A stretch of 64,000 bases of DNA. Origin: Bryoerythrophyllum caledonicum. Taxonomy: Eukaryota > Streptophyta > Bryopsida > Pottiales > Pottiaceae. This document shows, one piece after another, positions 34,101-45,539 of this stretch (within the stretch, counting starts at the first letter, position 1; each line of letters begins with the position of its first letter). Position numbers and translations under genes: made by a program. The notes below the pieces were generated by a model, which had not been told where the DNA came from, searched no databases, and saw only the letters and a program-made list of their open reading frames with translations. Where the stretch lies: the NCBI GenBank assembly GCA_963971425.1, contig OZ020517.1, positions 1,304,501-1,368,500 on the forward strand, given 5' to 3'.

Positions 34101-34245
34101 CATATCCTGTTAAACCTGAAATGAATCACTAGAAACTTTCAGGAAGGGGCTGAATTAGCAAGTGGGTATTCAGGTACGAATGGACGACGTCTCTGTGTTG
34201 CTGATGGAGTACAAGCAGCTGCTCCACCCGCATCGCACATTTTAA
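28192..34245 (+). CDS. kelch-repeat protein with C-terminal helical region, 16 exons
   Basis: Exons: 28192-28250, 29272-29369, 29494-29638, 30236-30264, 30425-30521, 30605-30660, 31043-31153, 31428-31484, 31646-31737, 32051-32135, 32397-32549, 33079-33188, 33403-33585, 33747-33850, 33952-34039, 34174-34245. Every junction is GT-AG, phases agree throughout, and the product is 512 residues. It begins [20 protein letters not shown], then kelch repeats with double glycines: [120 protein letters not shown]. Together they should form one beta-propeller. A Ser/Pro-rich linker and a helical C-terminal part ([38 protein letters not shown]) follow. It matches a conserved plant family of 'galactose oxidase/kelch' proteins of unknown biochemical role, likely protein-binding. 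Intron 1 holds a minisatellite and two other introns hold small transposons. Confidence 0.9.
28255..29235 (+). repeat. ~98-base minisatellite filling kelch intron 1
   Basis: About ten degenerate units follow one another. Each contains TTTGGATTAGGTCTAGCTGT, a GTTTGGCATTGAGTTCTGTT block, CGTTTCCGAGGTTACGTTGC and AAACCATGAAGATGGTGTCA in that order. Unit landmarks (GGTCTAGC or variants) fall near 28276, 28495, 28593, 28687, 28797, 28885, 28976, 29058 and 29144. The array starts within a few bases of the exon 1 donor and ends about 36 bases before the exon 2 acceptor. It lacks long open frames. Confidence 0.8.
29837..30149. mobile_element. intronic MITE in the kelch gene, copy 1
   Basis: Perfect 17-base inverted repeats TAGAGTTATTTGTAAAG at 29837-29853 and 30133-30149 bound 313 bases within intron 3. 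If the outer TA on each side is the target duplication, the element would belong with Tc1/mariner-type MITEs. A partial direct copy of its left part precedes it at about 29703-29830 (TTTGTGAAGCCACCTGAAGG, CTAAAATCAGCTCAAAGGAG). Spliced out; no coding content. Confidence 0.65.
32749..33017. mobile_element. intronic MITE in the kelch gene, copy 2
   Basis: Inverted ends GAGTTATTTGTAAAG (32749) and CTTTACAATTTCGTC (ending 33017) resemble those of copy 1. The interior shares AGAGCTTGGTGGTCTCTAAC, and TTGAGCTGATTTTAGATTAA in reverse relative to copy 1. It lies in intron 11, ending some 60 bases before the exon 12 acceptor. Confidence 0.6.
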
Positions 34246-35959
34246 CTCTTATTTGCATGCAAACCATGTAAGGTGCAGATTTCATGAACTTGCAATCTTT
34301 GCACTTCAAAAGTCTCAGATCGAAAGTGTTATGGTGTCTAGAAGTCAGCTCGACAGCAGGCCAATCTATGTAGAGTTGAATTTGCTTTTGAAGTCTGACA
34401 ATTGGATTCATCTTTCTGTGAAATAATTAAAGTCCTTTCTTCTCCTTCGTAATTTTTTTAAAGAAATTACTGTCTGGTGTTTTTAATGCTGGTTTTTTAA
34501 GATGAATTAGTTGTTCGGCCATGACAAATTGTATTATGGTTGGTTGTATTTAAATTAGCATTGACTCCATGATCCTCTGTGCAACCATTCTTGAAATCCA
34601 ATTCTACCTATGGCATGCATTCCAAAGCACTAATTTGCTTGTTGTTGGTCACCTTATTATTGGCTGAATTTTGAATCTCAAGTTGGTGGTTTCGAGTTTG
34701 CTCGTGTAGATTTAGGCACTTCAAGATTTGAATATAGGAAGCTAGGTTTTGGAAATGGATTCAAAGTTACTCTGTACTTTTGGATTTTTGTGTAAAATCA
34801 ATAAATGTAGATTACATGTTGTAACCCACGTTTACAATCTTTGCAATTCTTATGAATACATATCTCACATGTGTGTAAAAATAGACCATGACTTCGAGGT
34901 GGAGGAAGATGGGTATCTGTAGAGACTGTCTCCACCGCAATCCGTGCAAGCATTGGCAAACTACAGTGATTTCCGTGAAATAAGTTCGTAGATTTTTGTA
35001 CTGAAATGTACCTCCTGTGTAGATGTCATTCTACATGATCTAGAACACTCGTAGATCAAAATAGGCCTTAAAGGATTTAACCAAAGTGCTCACCAACATT
35101 GTAAAAATTAGCCACCCTCTATGATAGTGTTACATATCACGTATGTTACAGGGTATCTCTTAGGTAACTCCACGTATTTTATGCTCGAGTAGGTTACCAC
35201 ACTCTTTTGAAGTTCCAGTTGATTTTGGATCGTTGATTCACACCATGCATCATTTAGGAGTAGCCCAAAGATCAACCCTACACTAATTACTGAATATATT
35301 GTGGACCATATATTCTACATTGATTGGAGATTTGCATGCAATCAAAAATCAACACACACTTGCTTGAAAATGAATACCCAATCAAATTTTGACATGCATG
35401 TGCTTGATGTAAATTAGTGAGGGTGATCCACATCAATTATGAATCCGCACTATATTCACTGCTCAGTGTAGTGTATTAGATATAAATGCCGACTTAAAAT
35501 CCACACTGTTTACAAGATCAATCATAGAATGTACGAACCGAAAACCGTTACTGCACCTTAGACCCTCAAAATCTACGTTCGTTCAGGTTCGAAATGTCAG
35601 AAAGGCGTGCCAGTTGGCTAATTCGTGTACAAGTGACAGTGGAACTTACTCTTTTTGATGGCTATGTTTATCGACCAATGAATCTAGGAAACCGTAGGAT
35701 ACTGATCCGAGGTGTTTGTTTTGGGAGGTCTTGTTTTTAGCTGAAGTAGACGAGGATGGCGTTGCCATAGCCAGCGTGAAGAGTGAGGATTAGTGGAGTA
35801 GAGGAGCCGGAGAATCGTAGCGGTCCGCATTGCGGTTTGGTTGGAGAGAATCGGTGGAGGATTTCGGAGCGGAGTGAAGGAGAGGCAGGTTTGAGAAGTG
35901 GTGAAGAATTAGTTAGGGAGTTTTTTCTTTGAAGTGTTTTGATTTCGGGAGGGAAGGCA
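34246..35959. other. kelch 3' region and AGPase upstream region
   Basis: No second gene is recognisable in these 1.7 kb. ATCAATAAATG at 34798-34808 may mark kelch polyadenylation, though earlier signals are possible. The last 250 bases before the AGPase ATG become GC-rich, as expected for its promoter and leader. No clear regulatory motif was identified. Confidence 0.45.
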
Positions 35960-38900
35960 ATGGCGGGAGTGGTGAGTGTTTCGTCGGCGCATTGTGCGAT
36001 TGCGCGCAGCCGATCGTTTGCATTGCCGTCGAGTTCTTTTTCTGGTGACTCTGTATCGCCTTTTCGACATGCTGGAATTTGTAGCGGACTTCGCACTTGC
36101 GCTCCGTCGCTGGCGCCGCGGAGGCGCGTTTTGAAGTCGCTAGTGACGGAGTCTGTTCTGTTTGATATTGCCGCGGACAGTCAGGTATGTGACGTTTCTT
36201 GATGCTGCACTTACTATGTTTGCGTGACAGACTGACAGTGTGTGTTTTTAGTATGTCTTGCGGCGGCGTGTGCTCGTTTTCTGGTAGTTGAGATTTATCT
36301 GTTGTTCTGCGAGTCGATCCACATGAAGTGCGAGCTCTGATTTTTGTAGTTTATGGAAGTAGTAGTAGATGACTAGCTTCAGGATTCTCTTCTAGACTTT
36401 CCAAAGTGCGAATTCCAGCAATCATGCTTATGTGTACCTGCGTTTCTGAAGCTCTGTCTGAGTTAGAGATCGTTCGTGTTCAGAAACGTTGCTGAAATGT
36501 CATAGCACGTTCGCACTTGGTCTTGCTAGGCCTTGAAGTGACCCGGTTTCGCAATTGAGAGAAGATCTGGCTGTATGTGCACGAGGTGTCGGAGTATATC
36601 TGGATTAGTTCTTGAAGTCTAGCTGAGATTTGTTTGAATGTATGACCTCGGACGTGTCTGTGATGCTTACCATCTCCTTGATCGATAATTTTTTGCTGAC
36701 AGTTTCCTTGCTAAGTTTTTATGGACAAAGCTACTAGACCTGGAGTCAGTTTTATGAGTATCGAACATAGTTGTGCTTAGAGCACGAATGTTGATTATCT
36801 TCGTTTATTTGGATTTGTAGATACCTGCTGGACCTCTTGCACGTGAAAATACGCCTCGGGAGGAAGCTCGTAAGGTGATATCACTTATTCTCGGGGGAGG
36901 AAAAGGGAGTCGGCTGTATCCTCTAACAAAGGGAAGATCTAAACCAGCTGTAAGTATCAAAAATCTCTTCCTACGCGACGTTATGAGTTTCTGATTTGAA
37001 CTTTCTAGTTAGTTCTATGCTGTGAGTTGTGCGGTCAGCGAAATAACTCTGTGTTTGAAATTCAGTAAACAGTGATTTATATCTGTGGTAAATTCTTTAC
37101 GCCTAACTTATCATTTATGCACAGGTGCCGATTGGGGGAGGCTACCGGCTGATCGATATCCCTATGAGTAACTGCATTAATAGTGGCATCAACAAGATCT
37201 TCGTCCTCACTCAATTCAATTCAACGTCCTTGAACCGGCATATATCCAAATCATATGCCATTGGAAACGGAGTTAATTTTGGGAATGGGAATATCGAGGT
37301 ACGCTGGAAGCAAATGCTTTAAAATGCATCAGCATAATATAAGCTGAATCGCACCCTTTAAGATGTTTCCCTCTGAATCTCATAATAGTGCAAGTGTTTG
37401 GTAATATATTTACAAGAACATGTGGCTACTTTTTCTTTTTTTTCTGCTTAGATAAGTACAGTTGGTTTTCCTTTCGGAGAGACGACTGAAAGGCAGTGAA
37501 ATACTGATCCTCTTGCAAGTTGTGGGTGCATTTCAACCACCTCACAGCGAAGGCGCCTGAGTCTTTTCATTTATGATTCGTTTCTGTGGAAGTGTCGTCA
37601 TGATGAAGTATGAGGGAGCAGGAAGAATGCACCGCATCGGGGATATTGAGAGTATTATTTTTGTTTGTGCAGATATTGGCAGCCACGCAGACACAATCTG
37701 GACAGTATTGGTTCCAGGGTACAGCTGATGCAGTACGGCAATTTATGTGGCTTATCGAAGTACGCATCTGCATTACCTTAAGGAATTTTTTGATGTGTTG
37801 TCATTGTATAATCTCAGTTACGTATCGAAGCTTGGAGGTCGATTTGCAATAAGCTAGGGTAACGAACTCGATTTTCTTGTATGCTCTACTTTTGAACAGG
37901 ATCCAAGGAACAAGGATATGGAGCATGTTCTCATTCTTTCTGGAGATCACTTGTACCGTATGGACTACATGGACTTCGTACAGGTGTGCGTTTCCACTTG
38001 AATTCGTAGTTGTCATTGCTATTCTGCTGCTGATATTTGTCATACAGATATCGGATACACTAATTTTCACTGTAGCTTGATACGAAATAATGCTACACCT
38101 TAGCTTTGGCATACGAGCATAGAACGTCGAAAAAGGATTAGTGCTGTTGGGATGCCTTACACCTGAATGGGGGTTCATTATGTGCTGCAGAAGCACAAGG
38201 ATAGCGGAGCTGATATTACCATCTCATGCGTGCCCATGGATGAAAGGTATGTTGCCATTCGGTATTTCTCAAACTTTCAGCTCTTGAATGTGAAATTTTT
38301 GTGGCCATCAAAGTCTACTTCCATTGTATACTAAAGAATTAGAGGTACTTCTGTTTCTCATTTGGATTAGGAAGACAACTATGAGCATTTTATACAATAT
38401 CTACCTTTCCGTCACCTTATTGAGCACAGCAACCTGATGTAAAAGTTGGTTTACTACTGGGGCTGGTTTGCAGTCGTGCTTCCGATTATGGAATGATGAA
38501 GATCGATGACGAGGGCCGAGTTCTTTACTTCAATGAGAAGCCTAAAGGAGCCAATTTAAAGTCCATGGTATGTCTTCTAACCTTCTTTTCCAGGATGTTA
38601 CTTAGTTCGGTGAGCTGATTTTTCTGTTAAATCGTATTAAAGAGGTAGTTTATGTCCAGTTTTCAGTTATTAAGTTGCAGATGTTTTTCTCTTTTCACAT
38701 ACAAAGCGAATTCACATTACAGTAGCATTTCTGAGCTCACCACATCATTTCTTGAACGGACTTTGTGCTCGCTAATAGAGCGGTGTCAAAATCTAAAACT
38801 CATGAGGGAACTGAAGTTAGGTACAATAGTAAGTTGCAATTGGGTATCTTGAAGATCACTTACTGGAAGTGATGGTAATTGGGATGCAGCAAGTTGACAC

Positions 38901-41052
38901 TTCCGTCCTGGGCCTGTCACCCGAGGAGGCAGAAAAGATGCCTTACATCGCATCCATGGGTATATATGTCTTCAGAAAAGATATCCTTCTGAACCTTCTG
39001 AGGTTAGTGGAGGCTTTTCTTAGCTCTTGTGTTGAAGTTATCCGCATCCGAATAGTTTAAGTAGTATAAAAAATCAGAGGAAATTGACTAACATGTTGGG
39101 GTGGGTCAGTTGGCGGTACCCAACATCCAATGATTTTGGCTCGGAGATTATTCCTGCAGCAGCGAAGGATGGAGAGTATAATGTTCAGGTACCGTCAAAT
39201 CACTGTTTGAGGATTCACAAATAGAGATATCACATCATCTTAAATGTAATTGATCATGTGATAAGCGTGGCTACTACACGTTGTAACTAGTAATGATTTA
39301 TTTGGTTTAATTCAAAGGCGTCGATATTGTTTAAAATTTCAATTCTGTGGCAGGCATACCTATTCAATGATTACTGGGAGGACATTGGAACAATCAAGTC
39401 CTATTTTGATGCTAACCTGGCATTGGCAGCTCAGGTATTAATCTAGATCTTCTTATTAAATCTGATCTCTAAATCAAATAATATCGTTCTCTTTTTTTTT
39501 GTTCGGTCTTTCTGGAAATGACTACCTTTTGGTCTGATCGGTGTATCGATATTTTAAGTATGAGATTATATATGTGTTGATGCGTGGTATTAAGCCGTTT
39601 CCAAGGAACAGTTCGATGTCTGGTGCTGCTCATTGTCCTTCGATTATTTTGGTTTGAGTGGGCTGTAATAACTTCTCGACTTTTTCAGGTTCTTTGTTGT
39701 ATGTGTTACATATTTTCTGGGGTATTGTGATTAAGGATCTCCCCTATTTACTTTCGAATATTAACTGATTACGATTATCTGCGGACTTCTCTCTTTGACA
39801 GCCTCCGAAATTCGAATTTTACGATGCAGCTCAACCAATCTTCACATCACCCCGCTACTTACCACCTTCAAAAGTGGAGCAATGCAGGGTAGGCTGCTAC
39901 TTTATCACTGGTCTATTATTCTGCTTTACAAAAATTTCTCCTGTGGCTCTAGACGTACATTTCACTGATATCTATTAAAATATGGGTAAAGGACTTATGA
40001 TATTGGGGCCCTAGCCCATATTTTGCGTATTTTTCTGCTGGAATATATGTCCAGGTTGGGTGCGTTATCTGTTTGGACGCTGAAGATTATTATTTCTATG
40101 CAGATAATAGAATCAATTGTGTCGCATGGTTGCTTTCTGCGGGATTGCTATGTGGAGCATTCTTTAATTGGACTTCGGTCACGGCTTGAATCTGGTGTCG
40201 AAGTTAAGGTAGAGTTCCTCCATAGTGCATTCTGTGATTCGTGCATGCAAGCTATTTTTATATCGAGTTCCTTTTGCCGAAGAGGTTGTGCAGCTAAAAT
40301 ACTTCCATTTGAGTGACTTCTGATGTTTTCAAGTCAACACGATCTAATTGCATTTTATGGTATTTGATTTGTACAGGATACGATGATAATTGGAGCAGAT
40401 TTCTACGAAACGGATGAGGAACGAGCTGCCATGATTGCTGGTGGGAAAGTGCCCATGGGAATTGGTCAGAACTCAAAAATCAGGTGCGCGGCTTTGACCA
40501 AGTGATGTACCAGTAACAAAGGAAACAAAATCGATTTCGCTACATTCTGTGTAATTAAAGATTGTACAGAGTCTGTTTTTGCATTTATATCGTTCTGCAA
40601 AGTCTCCATAGCGTAGTTCCTATTTCACACCTATTTGCGGCGTCTTATCATTTTCCAGACCTGGTGGCTAATAAATGCTTGCAGGAACTGCATTATCGAC
40701 AAGAATGCGAGGATCGGGAAGAATGTCATTGTCGCCAACACAGATGTACGAAATTCACCTTCTCTTGAAAAGCATGTGTTGTCAATGGTGTTGTATCTTA
40801 AAATATGTGGCAGTACTGGAGATTGTGTTATAGCACTTTTTTGGTCAGAATATTTGATACACATTAATTTTCTTTCAAATTAGATAGTTTTTGACGTTCT
40901 CATAGTTGCTCATTTGAAAATCACAACGAGCCTTCTGTATTCCTTTACAGGGTGTTTTGGAAGCGGACAGACCAGAAGACGGCTTTTGGATTCGCTCTGG
41001 CATTGTTGTATTTCCGAAGAACTCTTACATTAAGGACAACACGGTGATTTGA
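35960..41052 (+). CDS. APL-like: ADP-glucose pyrophosphorylase large subunit, plastidial
   Basis: Exons: 35960-36184, 36821-36949, 37125-37298, 37673-37759, 37900-37983, 38191-38246, 38474-38567, 38890-39002, 39110-39188, 39354-39434, 39802-39888, 40104-40208, 40377-40483, 40685-40745, 40951-41052. All introns are GT-AG and phases close to 527 residues, the usual length. The enzyme makes ADP-glucose and pyrophosphate from glucose-1-phosphate and ATP, the committed step of starch synthesis in plastids; large and small subunits form an L2S2 tetramer. Residues 1 to about 70 form a Ser/Arg-rich transit peptide. The nucleotidyltransferase core shows [78 protein letters not shown] and [20 protein letters not shown]; the C-terminal left-handed beta-helix contains [20 protein letters not shown]. 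The sequence is large-subunit-like throughout. R106 and K116 occupy positions that are Arg and Lys in catalytic subunits, so this large subunit may itself be catalytic. Confidence 0.95.
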
Positions 41053-42124
41053 AGCCATCGCAACAAATTTTGGGAAAGCTAATAAACAGGTGGCCTCGAA
41101 TCTTGTTCTCACCCTCTGCCATCATGCACTATGTAGATTTATTAGCCATGGCATAGGAAAAGGGTATTGGAGAAAAACTTCAGGGCGTTGGATTGAGTGG
41201 AAGGTACGAGATGTTTGAGAATGAGACATTACTAAGTAGAGACATTGGACGCCATCTGCAATGAGTGTGGTGCAACTTTTTTGGTCGTAGAATCGATAGA
41301 AGTGGACTGCAGAATTCTTCGGTGACCTCTTTGTACAGTATAATGAAACATCCATTTTGTATTCTAACTTTTTTGCTATACATCCTGCCCCCAGCAACAA
41401 TCGGACCATCTTGAGTGCTTATCTCAGGAAAATTGCATGAGCCTGTTCATTTGGACATGTTGTGCGCTCTTTATTACGATTAACTAGCTAACTGCTAACT
41501 CCGTTTGCGTTGTTGGCTAATTGTTGCTAGTATTAGGGACGTGGATATGAGCGGAGCAACCAATATCATGATGAGTGCTTCGTTTCGAAGTCATGATCAT
41601 GACGAGACCAGCTTTGGTACATTCCAAGTAATTAGGAGCCATGAATGAACGCTGGCGCAGAATGTCACGATCTGCTCTAGCCGAAGGATGTTTGCAGGGT
41701 GACAGGTAATTTGAAGGTAAGCTATGATCACTTGCACGTCTTATGGATCCCTCTCTTGGCTTTGGCTTTGTAAGTTGATGCCTTCATAGTTGGTAGACCA
41801 CAGCGTTCTCTGTCTGGCCTCCATAGCGAGTTCTGAGCCAGCAAGTGGGAGTTTGGACGAGGTGTTGGAGTGTCTGCAGGGGAGCATCTATTTTGTGCAG
41901 AAGCTCACTGCCTCAAATGTGCCGACTCGCGTCTGATACTCTGCTCCCAGACGCTCGTACCTGATTTCCAACCAACAGTTGTTTGTGAAAAATAATACAG
42001 AGCCTGCCTGAGATTGAAACGATTTGAGATTTTTGATGACTATCTAGCTCATTTATCTAACAGATTCAGCTGGGATTGACATGAATATGGAAAATGCAAC
42101 TTTAGTATGATTCTGCAATTAAGT
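41053..42124. other. AGPase 3' region
   Basis: Likely 3' untranslated and intergenic sequence. GCTAATAAACAGG at 41078-41090 is a possible polyadenylation signal. No gene is recognisable. Confidence 0.45.
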
Positions 42125-42483
42125 ACTAAGGTAAGCCCCCCATAACCAATCAAAAACCCACAGCCAATGCCTGTAAAATTGGGGTATATCCAATCCTCTT
42201 CCATCCCATTACCACTAACTCAGGCTACAAATGGAGGTTTGCTATTAGTCAAGACCCTTACTTTTGGTTGTTACTTACAGGGGGTTACCTATTGTTGGCC
42301 ACCCACTAAACATGAAACATGAAAAATTCATGACTAATTCAATTTTCATCGGAAAAATATGAAATCACTTGGGTTGGAATTGTAATTCTATTGGCTATCA
42401 CTGAAAAATAATAGTATAATAATCTCTTCTCTCCATACATGCACATTCCTTAACTTGGCGGTTTTAGGGGGGCTTACCGTAGT
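42125..42483. mobile_element. MITE with ACTANGGTAAGCCCCCC ends
   Basis: ACTAAGGTAAGCCCCCC at 42125 faces its near-perfect complement GGGGGGCTTACCGTAGT ending at 42483, giving a 359-base non-coding unit about 1.1 kb downstream of the AGPase gene. One mismatch lies inside the 17-base end. No target duplication is clear, so the superfamily is open. Confidence 0.65.
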
Positions 42484-43634
42484 GACAAAGAAGATGTCAC
42501 TAATTTTTAAAGTATACCGGTTATTTAGAAATGTAAGTACATGAAAGACAGTCACACTTCAACAAGTCGTGAGGCTCAAACAAAATTAAAACACTAAAGA
42601 AACAAACATTAGCCATTTCTCAAGTATTACGTCTAGCCATCCTGGTGGCAGAAATGTCCGGCATAAAGCAAGAAGACATGTTTCTAGCCATTTCTAAAAA
42701 AAAATACGTACACATTCTACCTCACCCACAGCCCGAACTGATCGCCACAACATGAAACGCAACCCCGCACAGCTCCCGCAAACTGAAAACGAATACAAAG
42801 TCAATTTAACATCCTTAGAGAGAGTGATGCGCAGATTCCAGGCATCAGCAGGTGGACGCCTGGCGCGCATGGCAAACTCACGTGATGGCAATTCGGAATG
42901 CAGCAAGAACGTCTCCAGAGCGCTGCAGCTGCGACGCGATGAACAAGAAAGCTTGATGACGAATTTATAGCCGCCAAACCAAACCAAAACTTGCAGACGA
43001 AGACCCAAACCCCTTACATGAACTTAAACCCAACGATACCTACTCAAATCCGTTACTGAACCTCAACCCCTGAAGGACTGGGCCTTGTGCTTCACCATAA
43101 CCACCCCAAAACTGCCACTTTGAGATGAGATACTATTAGACATATTCAAATAGTTTTTTTTACTATTTTCGACCGTTGGATCTTCAAGCTAACTACAAGA
43201 GAAAGATACCCTTAGATATTTGTAAACTTGGACTGTGCGGATTGAAAGATATATGCATTTGAAGAGTGCAATATTATTCTTTTCTACTGTGCCCGAACAA
43301 TTTCAACGTCCTTTGACTCAAGGTAATGGCAAATTTTTGCACTACACATTGCATAAATTCAATGGATCTATGTTCTACCTTGTGTTAGGTCATTGCACGC
43401 CAAAATTACTAGTAATGTAGGTGTTTACAATAAGAAAAATGGACGTGCAACGACTAACCTGGGTATAGAAAGTGGCCCTTTGTTTAGGAGAACAATTTTA
43501 TTTTTCAAATAGAGAAATAATTGTTGGGTCTAAAATCCTCACGGTGAATAGAATTAAAATGAGATATTCTAACAATAGGAAAAAAATCCAAAAAAACTAA
43601 AATCCTTAATTTCTATGCATAATTAAGTGAAAAT
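42484..43634. other. non-coding stretch
   Basis: GC-richer sequence at 42720-43000 holds overlapping short frames on both strands without recognisable domains. The rest is AT-rich with nothing identified. Confidence 0.4.
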
Positions 43635-43938
43635 AATGAAGGTTGCTAAGAACTTTCCTTCACTACTACCCGCCTCAAAAAGTGCAATTGTCAACTCTAT
43701 AGTGGCACTATTCATCATTAAAGTACTGTGCCCAACTGCTAAAAGAGCCGAGCTTGTAATGTTTGAAGCACCGTAACTTTTTCCTTATAAGTCCAAAAAA
43801 AATCCCCGCAAAGATAACATGTATTCCTATCCTCACTAAAAATTTCAAGAAGATATCTTCATAAATGAATTTTTAGGAACAAGCCCAAAATCAAATTGTC
43901 TCCTGCAGGGACAAATTGTCCTTTAGGGGTTAATGGTA
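43635..43938 (+). repeat. dispersed repeat R2, copy 2 (uninterrupted)
   Basis: Starts GGTTGCTAAGAACTTTCC, continues AAAGTGCAATTGTCAACTCT, CACTATTCATC, GAAGCACCGTAACTTTTTCC, CACTAAAAATTTCAAGAAG and ends TTGTCCTTTAGGGGTTAA. It is the empty-site relative of the copy at 20245-21770, without the LINE. Confidence 0.7.
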
Positions 43939-44084
43939 GTGTACTCTATCCCTCACAAACAAGAATTCCTCCTCCATTACATAAACTTAAATCCATTAGA
44001 TGAACAAATTATGAGAACGAGAAATCACGTTATTTCTATAAGCAGGAGCTATGTGCAAATTACCAAGACATTTTGCAACTCTTA

Positions 44085-44501
44085 GAGCATCTCCACTCGG
44101 AGACGCTAGCTTGGCCACGATGGAGTAGGAGACGTCCCCATGAAGTGATGTCCGTGACCTACTTGTTGTCCACCACCTCCGGGAACAAAACTGCAACACA
44201 TGGAATAATATGACGTAATCTAACATTGACGTGGGGCCCGAACCTGTAGTACCGGGAACTAAAGTCAAGTACATCTAACGCGAAGTGGGAGCGTCACAAG
44301 CCTCCCGACGATTGGTTGCTGCCTACAACAAAATTTTGCCCTGCATCCGGCAAAGTCATTCAATTCCCCGTCTTGGCTGTAAATTGCCGCTACCCCACTT
44401 GGCCCGGGCGCTATGCCAGGCGGAGCGGTGGGCCGGCACCACCCAAGCGGCTCATCAAGCCGGGGCTTTCTACTGGGGCAGTGGGCCCCGGGGAGATGCT
44501 C
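44085..44501. mobile_element. MITE with GAGCATCTCC ends and TTA duplication
   Basis: GAGCATCTCC at 44085 and its complement GGAGATGCTC ending at 44501 are flanked on both sides by TTA (44082-44084, 44502-44504). A 3-base TTA duplication suits PIF/Harbinger elements. The 417-base interior is GC-rich (up to 44490) and non-coding, in contrast with the AT-rich surroundings, which may mark a recent arrival. Confidence 0.7.
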
Positions 44502-44664
44502 TTACATCTTCAATGATAGAAGCAAGATGTTGGGCAAAAAGTTGGTAGATTTTTATTTGCATGGAGTCGGATGGGTTCTTCTCCCTATGAAACACATTCG
44601 TGAACTCGTTGTTGCTAGATTAAGTGCTTTTCAAATCTACAAATCACTGAAACTCAAATTTAAC

Positions 44665-45095
44665 CCTTAAATGTCATAAGGTGCCACTGGTGACGACAAT
44701 ATTCTACATGAATGGTGTTGTATTTGAACATGATAAGGTTCAAATATTGAAATGACTTCCAAATGAAAGATGTCAGTTGGAGAATCTTTAATCCAAAGTT
44801 GTAAGCCACCTTGCTAAATTTTAATATATTTGTTGTATTCTACAGAGTAAAGTATGTCCATGTGTATACGGTTCCTACTAATCGTTAAACGTCAGAAGGT
44901 GCCACTGATGACCACAATATTCTACACGTATGGTGTTGTATTTGAACATGATAAGATTGAGATATTGAAATGACCTCCAAATAAAATATGTTACTTGAGG
45001 AATCTTCAATCCAAAGGTAGAAGTATTGCTAAACTTTAATACATTTTTGTATTCTACGGAGTAAAGTACATCCATGTATATACGGTTTCAACGCT
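44665..45095 (+). repeat. tandem pair of ~210-base units, repeat family R3
   Basis: Units at about 44668-44880 and 44885-45095 share AAGGTGCCACTG, ACAATATTCTACA, GGTGTTGTATTTGAACATGA, TGAAATGACNTCCAAAT and TATTCTAC(A/G)GAGTAAAGTA. Single copies occur at 52385-52600 (plus) and, in reverse and interrupted, at 45540-45715 and 46515-46545. The unit starts close to TTAACCCTTAAA. Non-coding. Confidence 0.7.
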
Positions 45096-45174
45096 AACCC
45101 TCTTTATACATGCCCAGTATCTGGGCAACAAATATCATGGCACTGTAATCAATTGTTCGGGACTCGGAAATTAC

Positions 45175-45451
45175 GGATCTCTTTATTGACATTGGTCAGG
45201 CGTTGCACCGAACCTTAGCCTCGAGTGGGTCCATTTTTCTGGCCCTGTCCGATTTAGGGTTCTAGAGGCTTTTTTTGGTTTTTTTTTACAAAATTGGGGC
45301 CTACGGCCGCATATTACCCTCGGTGGCCCCCCCTAGGATCAAGTAGGGCCCCCCTCCAACTTAAAAATAGGGGCCGGTTTTGTCCCTATCCTCCCCACCC
45401 TTCCAAGCCTGAGGCTTGATGCAACGCTCGACCAGGATATTTAGGCAAATC
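45175..45451. mobile_element. MULE-like MITE, copy 2
   Basis: Homologous along its length to 3254-3540 (shared TTTTTCTGGCCCTGTCCG, GGATCAANTAGGGCCCC, CAACGCTCGACCAGG). The 10-base flanks CGGAAATTAC at 45165-45174 and 45452-45461 are identical, a clear target duplication of Mutator-like size. Confidence 0.8.
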
Positions 45452-45539
45452 CGGAAATTACCAACGCTTTGTCCAAGCATCAAGACAACAGACTTAGAAA
45501 TTACGAAAGTTAGACTGCAAAGTTTGTCAATAGCATTGT

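Noticed and set aside
35737-36096. Minus-strand frame over AGPase exon 1
   Set aside because: Antisense to the transit-peptide exon; no domain.
42694-43008. Short open frames on both strands of a GC-richer patch
   Set aside because: No recognisable domain or exon context; overlapping frames of about 70-104 codons are expected by chance.
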